Shown here piece by piece: positions 37,897-47,986 of a DNA stretch of 64,000 nucleotides; within the stretch, counting starts at the first letter, position 1; every line of letters starts with the position of its first letter. Position numbers and translations under genes: made by a program. The notes beneath the pieces were generated by a model that had not been told where the DNA came from, did no database searches, and saw only the letters and a list, made by a program, of their open reading frames with translations. The DNA is from Sodalis sp. dw_96 (GTDB lineage: Bacteria; Pseudomonadota; Gammaproteobacteria; Enterobacterales; Enterobacteriaceae): NCBI RefSeq assembly GCF_018449575.1, contig NZ_JAAVUT010000020.1, forward strand, positions 1-64,000, in the 5' to 3' direction.

Positions 37897-38130
37897 TTAT
37901 TTATCATTATAATGCGGGTTTTCACCGTAATGCAGAACATCGTCGCGGGACAGCCCGATATCCTTCAACTGATCGTCGTTCAGCTGCATTAGGATGGCGC
38001 GATTGCGCCGACGATGGTTCCAAGCCACGCCGCGGCGGAAAACCGTATTGAGCTGTGCGATAACATTAACGGCGCGATGCGGGAATGAGAAAGGAACGGC
38101 CGGGAAGGTTTTTATCAAGGTTTTCATCAT
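37897..38130 (-). CDS. DUF1127 (YjiS-like) small protein
   Basis: 77 residues from the first of two ATGs at 38130, preceded by GGAGCAACC. The Arg-rich C-terminal DUF1127 motif is clear: WNHRRRNRAILMQLNDDQLKDIGLSRDDV. Such small proteins are linked to RNA turnover and phosphate/carbon regulation in alphaproteobacteria, but the function here is not known. The ORF could run 29 codons further upstream without a ribosome site. Confidence 0.8.
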   Translation of the reverse strand: MMKTLIKTFPAVPFSFPHRAVNVIAQLNTVFRRGVAWNHRRRNRAILMQLNDDQLKDIGLSRDDVLHYGENPHYNDK

Positions 38131-38303
38131 GGTTGCTCCTCGTTGGATGACGCAACCATCATGACGGGATCGCCGATGACCGTACAGATTCAGAAAGCTA
38201 CTATTTTTACCATACAACAGAGGTTTTTTAATTCTGTCATGGTATAATTTTGCTCAATCTGTATTGTTTTGCAGAATTATAATCACGTCTGTATGGGGCC
38301 AGC

Positions 38304-39728
38304 ATGACACGCTACGATCAATTGGCCGGCATTATCGGCGAACGAATTGAACAAGGCTTATACACCTGCGGCGAGCGGCTGCCTTCAGTGCGTACCTTAA
38401 GCCAGGAACATGAAGTGAGCATCAGCACCGTTCAGCAGGCGTACCGGGTGCTGGAAGAGCGGCAATTGATCGAGGCGCGGCCGAAATCGGGCTATTTTGT
38501 CAGCCAGCAGCCTGATTTGGCGGCGCTGCCGGCCATGAGCAGACCGGCGCAGCGGCCGGTGGAGATCTCCCAGTGGGATTTGGTGCTTAAATTGCTGCGG
38601 GCGGATCCGGCGGACGGCATGGTGCATCTGGGGATCGGCATGCCGGATATCAGCGCTCCAACCTTAAAGCCGCTGATGAAAGCCCTGAGCCGCATTGCGC
38701 TGCAGCCGGATTTGCGCGGCATGACCTATGGCGATATCTGCGGCGCCCCCACCCTGCGCGAACAAATCGCCCGCCTGTTGGTGGACAGCGGCAACCTGTT
38801 GTCGTGGGAAGATATCATGATCACCTCCGGCTGCCACGAAGCGCTGTCCATCGCCATTCATGCCCTTTGTCAGCCCGGCGATATCGTGGCGGTTGATTCG
38901 CCGAGTTTTCATGGCGTGACCCAAACCTTAAAAGCTTTCGGCATCAAGGCCCTGGAGATCCCCACCGATCCGGTGACCGGCATCAGCCTGGAGGCATTGG
39001 AGCTGGCCCTCGAACAGTGGCCGATCAAAGCCATCCAGGTGACGCCCAATTGCAATAATCCCCTGGGTTATATCATGCCTGACAGCCATAAACAGGCGCT
39101 GCTGACGCTGGCGCAGCGCTACGACACGCCGATTATCGAAGACGATGTCTACGGCGATCTGGCCTACCGCTATCCCCGCCCGGTGACCATTAAATCCCTG
39201 GACGAAGATGGCCGGGTACTGTTATGCAGCTCGTTTTCCAAAACCCTGGCGCCCGGCCTGCGCATCGGCTGGATTGCCCCGGGCCGGTATATGGAACAAG
39301 CGACGCATATGAAATATATCAGCACCGGCGCCACCGCGCTGCAACCGCAGCTGGCGGTGGCCGAGTTTGTGCGTCAGGGGGGATATCAAAAACACCTGCG
39401 CCGGATGCGCGTCCACTATCAGCATAACTGCGACATCATGACCGGCTGGGTCAAGACCCATTTTCCCCCCGGCACCCGGGTGAGCCGGCCCCAGGGGAGC
39501 TTCCTGCTGTGGATTGAAATGCCTGAGCGCTTTGATTCCCTGCGTCTGAACCGCCAGTTGGATCAGTTGGGGGTGCAGATTGCGGTAGGGCCGATTTTTT
39601 CCGCCTCCGGCAAGTACCGTCACTGCATGCGTCTTAGCTATGCGCTTGCGCTGACCCCCGTCATCGAGCAAGCGGTTAAAATCATCGGCGACGCCGTGAA
39701 ACGTCAGTTGGATGAGGTTAACGCGTAA
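38304..39728 (+). CDS. MocR-type regulator (GntR wHTH fused to aminotransferase fold)
   Basis: 474 residues. An N-terminal GntR winged helix (about 1-70; [30 protein letters not shown]) is joined to a fold-type I aminotransferase domain (about 90-470) with the PLP lysine in [15 protein letters not shown] and [13 protein letters not shown]. Such proteins sense PLP or an amino compound. It is convergent with codA, with 11 bp of overlap, and divergent from the DUF1127 gene. Whether it controls either is unknown. No known MocR subgroup name can be given with confidence. Confidence 0.88.
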   Translation: MTRYDQLAGIIGERIEQGLYTCGERLPSVRTLSQEHEVSISTVQQAYRVLEERQLIEARPKSGYFVSQQPDLAALPAMSRPAQRPVEISQWDLVLKLLRADPADGMVHLGIGMPDISAPTLKPLMKALSRIALQPDLRGMTYGDICGAPTLREQIARLLVDSGNLLSWEDIMITSGCHEALSIAIHALCQPGDIVAVDSPSFHGVTQTLKAFGIKALEIPTDPVTGISLEALELALEQWPIKAIQVTPNCNNPLGYIMPDSHKQALLTLAQRYDTPIIEDDVYGDLAYRYPRPVTIKSLDEDGRVLLCSSFSKTLAPGLRIGWIAPGRYMEQATHMKYISTGATALQPQLAVAEFVRQGGYQKHLRRMRVHYQHNCDIMTGWVKTHFPPGTRVSRPQGSFLLWIEMPERFDSLRLNRQLDQLGVQIAVGPIFSASGKYRHCMRLSYALALTPVIEQAVKIIGDAVKRQLDEVNA

Positions 39729-40998
39729 AATCCACGTTTTCCGGTTCATCCTCGAGAAAAAGTGTGGCTTGTGCCGGCTGGGTCTGGGCAATCACCCGCC
39801 CGCGGCGGATGACGTAACGCGGCGCAACCTGGCGTCTCACGGCGTCAAAACCATTTTCAGCCGGCAGTATCACCAGGTTGGCGCTGTGCCCGGAGGCGAT
39901 GCCGTAATCACTCAGGTTCATGGTGCGGGCGCTATTTACCGTGATCAGTTCCAACCCCTGGTTGATTTGTTCATATCCCATAAGCTGACAAATGTGCAGA
40001 CCCATATGCAGGACTTGCAGCATATTGCCGGTTCCCAGGGGATACCAGGGATCAAACACATCGTCGTGGCCGAAGCATACATTGATGCCCGCCGCCATCA
40101 GCTCTTTCACCCGCGTGACCCCGCGTCGTTTGGGATAATCGTCGAAACGACCTTGTAAATGGATATTTACCAGCGGATTGGCCACGAAATGTATACCGGA
40201 GAGCTTGAGCAGCCGAAACAGCCGCGCGGTATAGGCGCCGTTATAGGAGTGCATGGCGGTGGTATGACTGGCGGTCACTCTGGCGCCCATATGATGCCGA
40301 AGGGCCAGCGCCGCCACGGTTTCCACAAAACGCGACTGTTCATCGTCGATTTCATCGCAATGGACATCCACCAGCCGGTCGTATCGCAGCGCCAGGCCAA
40401 AGGCTTTATGCAGAGATTCCACGCCGTACTCACGTGTGAATTCGAAATGGGGGATGGCGCCTACCGCATCGGCGCCCAAACGCAGCGCCTCTTCCAGCAA
40501 TTCCTCACCCCGTGGATAAGAGAGAATGCCCTCCTGCGGGAAAGCCACCAGTTGCAGCTCCAGCCAGGGGGCGACTTCCCGTTTCACTTCCAGCATGGCT
40601 TTCAGCGCGGTCAAATGGGGATCGGATACATCCACATGGCTGCGGACATATTGAATGCCGTTGGCAATTTGCCATTTCAGGGTTTGCCAGGCGCGCTTTT
40701 TGACATCGTCATGGGTGAGCAGCGCCTTGCGCTCGGCCCAGCGTTCAATGCCTTCAAACAGCGTGCCGGACTGATTCCAGTGGGGGGAACCCGCGGTCTG
40801 GGTGGTATCCAGATGAATATGGGGTTCGACAAAGGGCGGCACCGCCAGCCCGCCCATGGCATCCAACGTGCCGGCGGGGACCTGTCCGGTGGTTTCGCCG
40901 GCGCTTATCTGGCGAAACCGGTCTTGTTCGATATCAATCTGCCACAGGCCTTCGCGCTGCGGCAGACGAACATTGATGATTTTTTGCAAGGGGAGCAT
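39718..40998 (-). CDS. codA: Cytosine deaminase
   Basis: 426 residues from the ATG at 40998, which aligns with E. coli CodA (427); the longer frame to 41058 adds 20 unmatched residues. Amidohydrolase metal ligands are seen: [19 protein letters not shown] (His and proton-shuttling Glu), [14 protein letters not shown] and [13 protein letters not shown] (Asp). Converts cytosine to uracil and, in E. coli, isoguanine too. The cytosine permease codB, adjacent in E. coli, is not here. Confidence 0.94.
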   Translation of the reverse strand: MLPLQKIINVRLPQREGLWQIDIEQDRFRQISAGETTGQVPAGTLDAMGGLAVPPFVEPHIHLDTTQTAGSPHWNQSGTLFEGIERWAERKALLTHDDVKKRAWQTLKWQIANGIQYVRSHVDVSDPHLTALKAMLEVKREVAPWLELQLVAFPQEGILSYPRGEELLEEALRLGADAVGAIPHFEFTREYGVESLHKAFGLALRYDRLVDVHCDEIDDEQSRFVETVAALALRHHMGARVTASHTTAMHSYNGAYTARLFRLLKLSGIHFVANPLVNIHLQGRFDDYPKRRGVTRVKELMAAGINVCFGHDDVFDPWYPLGTGNMLQVLHMGLHICQLMGYEQINQGLELITVNSARTMNLSDYGIASGHSANLVILPAENGFDAVRRQVAPRYVIRRGRVIAQTQPAQATLFLEDEPENVDFTR

Positions 40999-41204
40999 TT
41001 GCACGGAGCGCCTCGAGTGGAATGGATCATATATTTCCAATCTTAGCGCACTCATCAAATCAATGCTTCATTACGATTAAAGAGTGGAAGACGGGGCTGA
41101 CCGCAAGGTAATGCGGCGATGGCTGCGGGAAAACTTTCCGGACAAAAGTGGATAACCAGCGGGATTAGGGGCCGGTGATAACCGGCCCGATGTTCAGGAC
41201 CGGA

Positions 41205-42209
41205 TTATGGGCGAGCCACAAAACCCACGGCGTCGTAGACTTTATCCAGCGTAGCGCGGGCGCGGGCGCGGGCCTTGTCAGCGCCGTCGCGCATTATCCG
41301 GTTGAGCAGCGCATCGTCGGCGCGGAACGCGTGATATCGTTCCTGCAGCTCAATCAGCATACCTGAAACGGCGTCCGCCACGCTGCCCTTCAAATGGCCG
41401 TACATTTTCCCGTCGAATTCCTGTTCCAGCTCGGCGATGGATTTACCCGTCACGCCGGACAAAATATCCAGTAAATTGGACACGCCGGGCTTATTGGTTA
41501 TGTCGTAACGCACCACCGGCGGTTCGTCGGAGTCGGTCATGGCGCGTTTGAGCTTTTTCACCACCGATTTGGGATCTTCCAACAGAGTAATCACGTTGTT
41601 GCGGTTCTCGTCGGATTTGGACATCTTTTTCGTCGGTTCCAGCAGCGACATGACGCGGGCGCCGGACTTGGGAATAAAAGGTTCCGGAACGGTGAAAATA
41701 TCTCCGTAAATCGTATTGAACCGCTGGGCGATATCCCGGCTTAATTCAAGGTGCTGTTTCTGATCTTCCCCTACCGGCACCTGATTGGTCTGGTAGAGCA
41801 AAATATCCGCCGCCATCAGCACCGGATAAGCAAACAGGCCGGCATTGATATTTTCCGCGTAACGGGCCGACTTGTCCTTGAACTGGGTCATGCGGCTCAG
41901 CTCGCCAAAGTAGGTATAGCAGTTCAGCAGCCAGCCCAGCTGGGTATGTTCCGGCACATGGGACTGCACGAAGATGGTGCTTTTTTCCGGATCGATGCCG
42001 CAAGCCAGATACAGGGCCAGCACGTCCAGCGTGGCCTTTTTCAGTTTTTGCGGATCCTGCCGTACGGTGATGGCATGAAGGTCAACAATACAATATATGC
42101 AATCGTAATCGTCTTGCAGGTTAACCCACTGACGCAGCGCACCCATATAGTTGCCGATGGTCAATTCACCCGACGGCTGCGCGCCGCTGAATACTATGGG
42201 CTTACTCAT
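41205..42209 (-). CDS. trpS: Tryptophanyl-tRNA synthetase
   Basis: 334-residue class I synthetase; HIGH-like TIGNYMGAL and the KMSKS loop ([12 protein letters not shown]) are present, with [10 protein letters not shown] and [13 protein letters not shown]. Normal length. It overlaps gph by 8 bp and is the last gene of the aroK-to-trpS run on the minus strand. Confidence 0.97.
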   Translation of the reverse strand: MSKPIVFSGAQPSGELTIGNYMGALRQWVNLQDDYDCIYCIVDLHAITVRQDPQKLKKATLDVLALYLACGIDPEKSTIFVQSHVPEHTQLGWLLNCYTYFGELSRMTQFKDKSARYAENINAGLFAYPVLMAADILLYQTNQVPVGEDQKQHLELSRDIAQRFNTIYGDIFTVPEPFIPKSGARVMSLLEPTKKMSKSDENRNNVITLLEDPKSVVKKLKRAMTDSDEPPVVRYDITNKPGVSNLLDILSGVTGKSIAELEQEFDGKMYGHLKGSVADAVSGMLIELQERYHAFRADDALLNRIMRDGADKARARARATLDKVYDAVGFVARP

Positions 42210-42909
42210 TATTCGTTTCCTGATTATTTAAAGTTGGCAACCCGAGGATGGGCAAAAGATCGGCGAAATGATCCAACAGATAGTCCGGGTGACTGTCAGC
42301 GATGGATTCGCCGTAGTTGTAACCGTAGGTCATGCCGGCACACGGACAGCCCGCCGCTTTGGCCGCCATGATGTCGTTACGTGAATCCCCCACGAACAGC
42401 AGTTCGTGCACGTATAATCCCAGCTTGCCCAGCACCAGATAGAGCGGCGCGGGATGCGGCTTTTTCGCCGCCACGTCATCAGCGCCGATGAGCAGGGAGA
42501 AATAACGGTCTATATCCAGCGAGGCCAGCAGGGGGGCGACAAACGGCGTGGGTTTATTGGTCACCACCGCCATGGGGAATCCCCGTTCCGCCAGACGCGC
42601 CAGGGTGGCTTTTACCTGTGGGAACAACCGGCTGCCCTGCTCCACCGTCTCGGCGTAAAACTGGTCGAACAGCAGGCGTGTTTTACGGCACAAGGCGATT
42701 TCCGGTTCTGCCCCAGCCCAGCTTAGCGCCCGCTCCACCAGGATATCGGCGCCGTTGCCAATCCAGGTGGAGACGCGCGCTTGCCCCGCCATGGGCAGCC
42801 CCTGGGACTGCAACGCCAGATCGAGAGCGCTGCTCAATCCCGGCGCGGTATCCGTCAGCGTACCGTCCAGATCGAACGCCAGGGCGCGTATGCGTGTCAA
42901 ATCAACCAT
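42202..42909 (-). CDS. gph: Phosphoglycolate phosphatase
   Basis: 235-residue HAD hydrolase with [10 protein letters not shown] (nucleophile and acid Asp), VVTNKP (Thr/Ser motif II) and GDSRND (motif IV). Removes 2-phosphoglycolate formed in DNA repair. It overlaps rpe upstream and trpS downstream by 8 bp each, as in the E. coli dam superoperon. Confidence 0.95.
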   Translation of the reverse strand: MVDLTRIRALAFDLDGTLTDTAPGLSSALDLALQSQGLPMAGQARVSTWIGNGADILVERALSWAGAEPEIALCRKTRLLFDQFYAETVEQGSRLFPQVKATLARLAERGFPMAVVTNKPTPFVAPLLASLDIDRYFSLLIGADDVAAKKPHPAPLYLVLGKLGLYVHELLFVGDSRNDIMAAKAAGCPCAGMTYGYNYGESIADSHPDYLLDHFADLLPILGLPTLNNQETNNE

Positions 42910-43579
42910 GTTTTATCCCGCTTAATTCACGACGCATGGCCTCAATGATTTCCTGATAATTCGGATGGCCGAAAATCGCCGAGCCGGCGACAAACATGTC
43001 CGCCCCGGCCGCGGCGATGGCGCCGATATTATCCACTTTGACGCCGCCGTCCACCTCGAGGCGTATATCCCGTCCGCTGTCATCAATCAGCCGGCGGACC
43101 TGGCGCAGCTTATACAGCGTGCCGGGAATAAAAGACTGGCCGCCGAAACCGGGATTTACCGACATCAGCAAGATGACATCAAGCTGGTCCATAACATAGT
43201 CGAGATAACTCAAAGATGTCGCCGGGTTGAATACCAGGCCGGCTTTGCAGCCGTGGGATTTGATTAATTGCAGTGAGCGGTGAACGTGCTCCGATGCTTC
43301 GGGATGGAAAGTAATGTAACTGGCGCCCGCGGCGGCAAAATCCGGAATGATCCTGTCCACCGGCTTAACCATCAGATGCACATCAATGGGGGCGGTAATG
43401 CCGAAATCCCTCAGAGCTTTTAATACCATCGGGCCCATGGTGAGATTGGGAACATAATGATTGTCCATCACATCAAAATGCACCACGTCGGCTCCTGCCG
43501 CCAATACCCGGGCGGTATCCTCGCCCAGGCGGGCAAAATCCGCCGACAGGATGGATGGGGCGATTAAAAAGTTTTTCAT
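42902..43579 (-). CDS. rpe: Ribulose-phosphate 3-epimerase
   Basis: 225 residues, the E. coli length, started at the ATG at 43579 after GGAGAAGC; an in-frame TTG at 43591 is a poorer choice. TIM barrel with [36 protein letters not shown]-like [22 protein letters not shown] and VDGGVKVDN. Acts in the pentose phosphate pathway on ribulose 5-phosphate; also needed to use pentoses from the polyol cluster after the missing 4-epimerase step. Confidence 0.97.
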   Translation of the reverse strand: MKNFLIAPSILSADFARLGEDTARVLAAGADVVHFDVMDNHYVPNLTMGPMVLKALRDFGITAPIDVHLMVKPVDRIIPDFAAAGASYITFHPEASEHVHRSLQLIKSHGCKAGLVFNPATSLSYLDYVMDQLDVILLMSVNPGFGGQSFIPGTLYKLRQVRRLIDDSGRDIRLEVDGGVKVDNIGAIAAAGADMFVAGSAIFGHPNYQEIIEAMRRELSGIKHG

Positions 43580-43591
43580 CCGCTTCTCCAA

Positions 43592-44443
43592 TCAGTTAGG
43601 GTCGGACGCAGGTGTCCCTTGCTTGCCCGTGTAGTGATACAGCGCCAGCAGTTCGTTCACTTTAGTGCGACCCAGGATATTCCGGCTGATGGTACGACGC
43701 CCTTTCACCACGTGAAGTACCGCGTCGCAGTACCACTCACGGGTCAACAACGTATCGTGGTTGGAAATCAGCACCGGCACCCGGACTTCGCTGGCGAGTT
43801 GGTAAGCCATCCGCGCCAGGTTTTGCTGCTCGATATTATTAAAACTGTTGGTATGGTAAGCCGTAAAGTTGGCCGTCGTCGACAGCGGCACGTACGGCGG
43901 ATCGCAATACACCACAGCGCCGCACTCGGCTTTCATTAGCGTTTTCTGATAATGCTCGCAGACAAATATTGCATTTTGAGCCTTTTCGGCAAACCAGTTT
44001 AATTCAATTTCCGGGAAATAAGGCTTCTTGTAGCGACCGAACGGAACGTTGAACTCACCGCTCAGATTATAACGGCACAGGCCGTTGTAACAATGACGAT
44101 TAAGGTAAAGAAATAGCACAGCTCGCCGATAAGCATCAGTACAAAGGTTAAACTCGCGGCGCATCGAATAGTAAAATTGCGGGGTATTGGCCTCTGCATC
44201 GAATAATCTGCGAGCATCACCGATAAATTCATCGGTGCGCCCTTTCACAATATTGTACAGGTTGATGAGATCGCTATTGATATCAGCAAGAATATATTTC
44301 TCATAATCGGTGTTCAGAAACACCGAACCTGCGCCGACAAAAGGCTCGATAAGACAATCGCCCGCCGGTAAATGGCGGCGGATATCTTCTATTAGCGGAT
44401 ATTTACCGCCAGCCCATTTCAAAAACGCGCGGTTCTTCTTCAT
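43592..44443 (-). CDS. dam: DNA adenine methyltransferase (GATC)
   Basis: 283-residue class alpha N6-adenine methylase with AdoMet motif FLKWAGGKYPL and catalytic DPPYVPLS. NLCTDAYRRAVLFLYLNRHC and GRYKKPYFPE are typical of Dam. Directs mismatch repair and replication control by methylating GATC. Begins 82 bp after damX and ends 12 bp before rpe. Normal and intact. Confidence 0.97.
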   Translation of the reverse strand: MKKNRAFLKWAGGKYPLIEDIRRHLPAGDCLIEPFVGAGSVFLNTDYEKYILADINSDLINLYNIVKGRTDEFIGDARRLFDAEANTPQFYYSMRREFNLCTDAYRRAVLFLYLNRHCYNGLCRYNLSGEFNVPFGRYKKPYFPEIELNWFAEKAQNAIFVCEHYQKTLMKAECGAVVYCDPPYVPLSTTANFTAYHTNSFNNIEQQNLARMAYQLASEVRVPVLISNHDTLLTREWYCDAVLHVVKGRRTISRNILGRTKVNELLALYHYTGKQGTPASDPN

Positions 44444-44525
44444 GCCGTCGATTGATACTCATACACTCTTCAGAGCCGCGGATTGTACTCTGTTTATGAC
44501 AGCACATCAGTGCTAAATTCAAGAA

Positions 44526-45761
44526 CTATTTGTTCTGATCCTGTTTGACCTGGCCTATCTGCCTGGCCCAGGGTTTATTAGCCTGTATACCAGCCGGCAA
44601 TTGCGCTACCGCGCTCTTGGCCTGCGACGAGGACGAATAAACGCCGCTCACCAATACATACCAGGGTTTGCCCTCGCGACGGGTCTCATATACCCAATAT
44701 TGGCTCAACTGCTGCTTGTGGGCATAGGCGTTCAGGGTTGCCGCTTGCGAAGCGCTGCTGAGCTGCAAGGTATAAAAACCGGCGGGAGCGGTTTGGATGG
44801 CGCCGGTTGACGCGTGGGCGGGCGTAGCCGGGGCCAGGGCACTTGCGGAAACCGGCGCGGCGGCAGGCGTATTCCTGCCGGCGACCACGGCGGGCGTATT
44901 CCTGTGGGCGGCGGGAGCATGCTGACCGGCTTCGGTCATGGCGGCCGGGGCAACGGCATGTCCATTGGCGGCAACCATGGGACGGGGCGCAACGGCGGTC
45001 TGCCTGGCCGCCTTATGGGCCGGTACGGATGTCTTGACCGCGCCGGTTTTATGCGTCGGATGCGCCGGTTCCTTACCCGCCGGCGCGACCGTGGCCGGCG
45101 CGGTGGGCAGGGTCGAGGCGGAGCCCTCGTTATTCATCTGTTCGGTCATGCCGTTAACCTGGTTCCCTTGCTGCGACAGCGCATCCGCCATATTGCCGGG
45201 TAAATCAATGCGATGCTGCGGCACGGCGCCAGCGATGGGAGGTGCCTCGGTGGGTGTCGAGGCGACCGGAGGCGCGCTCAGGGTTTGCGGCTGCGACAGG
45301 GCGCTGTTAACGCCGTTGGCCAGGGGTTGTGAAGCGGTACCGTTGACGCCGTTGGCCTGAGATTGTGAAGCGGTACCGTTCATGCCGTTGGCCTGGGATT
45401 GCGCGGACAGTCCATTAGCGGGGCCGGTGGCGCTGCCGGGACTATTGGCATCCGGATTGGCCGCCGGAACGGTTCCGTTAACCGGAGCAGCGGCGGAACC
45501 CGAGGTGGCGGGGGAACCGGACAAATCGATATTCTTTTCACCGGTCGTCGGGTTTTGCTGGCCGGCATTCGGCTGAGTAGGCGATTTCAACGCCGAACCG
45601 ACGCCAATCACCACCAGCAGTAATACCAGGATACCGATGCCAATCATCATATGCTGTCTGGACATCGCGACTTTAGGAACCGAGGGGCCTTTCCGTTGAC
45701 GTGGGGGACGGCGATCACTGCTATCGGGTCTCAGTTCGTCTTCCGACTTGAACTCATCCAT
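44526..45761 (-). CDS. damX: Cell division SPOR-domain protein DamX
   Basis: 411 residues. A short cytosolic segment (1-about 37, DEFKSEDELRPDSSDRR) precedes one membrane span (about 38-57), a long Pro/Ala/Gly-rich periplasmic linker and a C-terminal SPOR domain (about 328-405, FYTLQLSSASQAATLNAYA) that binds septal peptidoglycan. E. coli DamX has about 100 residues before the span; the acidic part is missing here. Residues 119-154 contain three 12-residue repeats of the form ASQSQANGVNGT. Operon position between aroB and dam is normal. Confidence 0.93.
   Translation of the reverse strand: MDEFKSEDELRPDSSDRRPPRQRKGPSVPKVAMSRQHMMIGIGILVLLLVVIGVGSALKSPTQPNAGQQNPTTGEKNIDLSGSPATSGSAAAPVNGTVPAANPDANSPGSATGPANGLSAQSQANGMNGTASQSQANGVNGTASQPLANGVNSALSQPQTLSAPPVASTPTEAPPIAGAVPQHRIDLPGNMADALSQQGNQVNGMTEQMNNEGSASTLPTAPATVAPAGKEPAHPTHKTGAVKTSVPAHKAARQTAVAPRPMVAANGHAVAPAAMTEAGQHAPAAHRNTPAVVAGRNTPAAAPVSASALAPATPAHASTGAIQTAPAGFYTLQLSSASQAATLNAYAHKQQLSQYWVYETRREGKPWYVLVSGVYSSSSQAKSAVAQLPAGIQANKPWARQIGQVKQDQNK
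45300..45407 (-). repeat. Three 36-bp in-frame repeats inside damX
   Basis: Encodes SAQSQANGMNGT, ASQSQANGVNGT and ASQPLANGVNSA in succession. The 12-codon period keeps the frame. It lies in the periplasmic linker, where length changes should be tolerated. Confidence 0.8.
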
Positions 45762-45878
45762 TTACAACTCTCCAACTGAGAGATTATTCCACCGGGCACA
45801 AGGCCCCGCGGAGGGTTAAAGCGATAAAACCAGCGGAATCTTCCCGCCCCGATCAGGGGCCGGAACGAAGGCGCTGAT

Positions 45879-46964
45879 TCAGGTGCGGCAATCGGCGATT
45901 GACGCCAATACGATATCGTCGGGCACGCCGGCACGCACTTCAGCTTTGCCAAGGCCCTGGGGCAATATCAACCGCAGTTTGCCGGAAACAACTTTTTTGT
46001 CGCGCATCATATGCGGCAGATAATCTGCCGGCGCCATGTCCTCAGGCCCGGACACCGGCAAACCGGCACGCACCAGCAAGTCGGTAACGCGCTTCAGGTC
46101 GTCGGCGGAGAACTGACCCAGCCGCCGGGCGGTATGCGCAGCCATCACCATGCCCGCCGCCACCGCTTCGCCATGCAGCCAATTGCCGTAGCCCATGTGG
46201 GTTTCAATGGCATGACCATAAGTATGGCCCAGATTCAGCAAAGCCCGTTGACCGGTTTCACGTTCGTCGGCGGCAACCACCTCCGCTTTCAATTCGCAAC
46301 AGCGGCGGATGCAATAAGACAGCGCATCGACCTCGAGGGCCAGCAAATCGTTCATGTGGGCTTCAAGCCAGACAAAAAAAGCATAATCCAGGATGATGCC
46401 GTATTTGATCACTTCCGCCAGGCCGGAGGATAATTCGCGCGCCGGCAAGGTCTTCAGGCAATCCAAATCGATGACCACCGAGGCCGGCTGATAAAAAGCG
46501 CCGATCATGTTCTTGCCGAGGGGATGATTAACCGCGGTCTTTCCCCCCACCGACGAATCGACCTGCGCAAGCAGCGTGGTGGGCACCTGGATAAACCGGA
46601 CGCCGCGCTGATAGCTGGCGGCGGCAAAGCCGGCCATATCGCCAATGACGCCGCCGCCCAAAGCAATGAGCGTGGTATCGCGGCCATGGGGTTTTTCCAG
46701 CAATGCGGTAAATATCCGTTCCAGGACGGCTAACGTTTTGAACTGTTCGCCATCGGGCAAGATCGTCTCATCGACGACGATGCCTGCGTGTTCGAGAACC
46801 GCCCGAACAGGATGCAGATAAAGCGGCGCCAACGTTTCGTTGGTCACCACCATGACGTGGGCGCCGCTTTTCAACGGTAGGAAAGAAGCCGGGTCGTTAA
46901 ATAACCCGGCTGCTATCGTAATCGGGTAGCTACGCTCCCCTAATGTTACAGTGATCCTCTCCAT
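45879..46964 (-). CDS. aroB: 3-dehydroquinate synthase
   Basis: 361 residues. NAD- and zinc-dependent second step of the shikimate pathway; [47 protein letters not shown] and the zinc-ligand region [11 protein letters not shown] are present. Follows aroK, but with a 166-bp gap that contains a full ERIC element; in E. coli the gap is much shorter. Confidence 0.97.
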   Translation of the reverse strand: MERITVTLGERSYPITIAAGLFNDPASFLPLKSGAHVMVVTNETLAPLYLHPVRAVLEHAGIVVDETILPDGEQFKTLAVLERIFTALLEKPHGRDTTLIALGGGVIGDMAGFAAASYQRGVRFIQVPTTLLAQVDSSVGGKTAVNHPLGKNMIGAFYQPASVVIDLDCLKTLPARELSSGLAEVIKYGIILDYAFFVWLEAHMNDLLALEVDALSYCIRRCCELKAEVVAADERETGQRALLNLGHTYGHAIETHMGYGNWLHGEAVAAGMVMAAHTARRLGQFSADDLKRVTDLLVRAGLPVSGPEDMAPADYLPHMMRDKKVVSGKLRLILPQGLGKAEVRAGVPDDIVLASIADCRT

Positions 46965-47001
46965 GGGGTGCTTAAGACCTTTTCGGCATCTCGATACACA
47001 C

Positions 47002-47122
47002 TATACTCGTCATACTTCAAGTTGCAGGTGCGTTGGCTTTCCTCGCTCAACCCAGTCACTTACTCATGTAAGCTCCTGGCGATTCGCTGCGTTGCCGCCT
47101 TCCTGCAACTCGAATTATTAAG
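47002..47122. repeat. Full-length ERIC element between aroK and aroB
   Basis: About 121 bp from TATACTCGTCATACTTCAAG to CGAATTATTA, with the core CGCTCAACCCAGTCACTTAC and ATGTAAGCTCCTGGCGATTC. It lies inside the aroK-aroB transcription unit, so the folded RNA would separate the two coding regions. Confidence 0.9.
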
Positions 47123-47130
47123 ATTATAGA

Positions 47131-47652
47131 TTAGTTGCTTTCCAACATATTGATGATTTGGTTGGCAACAACCTTAGCACTTTGCTCGTCGGTACGAATG
47201 GTGACATCCGCAATTTCTTCATACAAAGGATTGCGTTCCCTGGCCAGCGCTTCCAGTACTTCACGCGGCGGGGCTTCAACCTGTAGCAAGGGTCGTTTTT
47301 TATCGCGCTGGGTTCTGGCCAGCTGTTTTTCAATAGTGGTTTCAAGATAAACGACAACACCACGGGCAGAAAGGCGGTTACGTGTCTCACGTGATTTTAC
47401 TGATCCACCACCTGTAGCCAATACGATCCCTTGTTTTTCAGTAAGTTCGTTAATGACTTTTTCTTCACGATCGCGAAAGCCATCTTCGCCTTCCACGTCG
47501 AATACCCAGCCTACATCAGCCCCGGTGCGTCGCTCAATCTCCTGATCAGAATCGAAAAACTCCATATTAAGTTGTTGGGCCAACTGACGCCCAATAGTGC
47601 TTTTGCCGGCACCCATAGGCCCAACCAGAAAGATATTGCGTTTCTCTGCCAT
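47131..47652 (-). CDS. aroK: Shikimate kinase I
   Basis: 173 residues from the ATG at 47652 ([19 protein letters not shown]), the E. coli length; the 12 upstream codons are not part of the family. P-loop GPMGAGKST, the shikimate-binding Asp/Arg in [11 protein letters not shown] and the second Gly-rich loop [12 protein letters not shown] are clear. Almost identical to the E. coli protein. Confidence 0.97.
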   Translation of the reverse strand: MAEKRNIFLVGPMGAGKSTIGRQLAQQLNMEFFDSDQEIERRTGADVGWVFDVEGEDGFRDREEKVINELTEKQGIVLATGGGSVKSRETRNRLSARGVVVYLETTIEKQLARTQRDKKRPLLQVEAPPREVLEALARERNPLYEEIADVTIRTDEQSAKVVANQIINMLESN

Positions 47653-47986
47653 GTTTTTCGGTATTACTAGATTATTCGTTAATGACAACCCGCCCCGCCA
47701 ATCAAATTAGCGGCGGGACCTAAACTGAAACCTCATGAGCGATAGTGCGAGAATCAGACGAAAAATTATCTCAACACTCGGGGTAGTTTGGCAACCGATT
47801 AAATCGATGCTCACACCGCAAGGAAGAATTCCGATATCGCTATCGAAACTACAGGTGACGCAAAAACAGCGATGCTCAATGGGTTACCCTTGTAAGCGAA
47901 ATCTGTCACAGCGTCAAATTGATCGCGAAAAAAACGCATAATTTGTTGCTAAGGCCCCGATTTTGCCCCAATTGAGATAAACAAGT
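47653..47986. other. Intergenic region between hofQ and aroK
   Basis: 334 bp with no gene. It should contain the aroK promoter(s). AT-rich near 47900-47990. No repeat or clear promoter pair was found. Confidence 0.4.

Noticed and set aside
40159-41046. 295-codon plus-strand ORF across codA
   Set aside because: Shadow of codA; composition without any recognisable domain.
44814-45360. Gly/Arg-rich plus-strand ORFs across damX
   Set aside because: They mirror the low-complexity Ala/Pro linker of DamX on the other strand.
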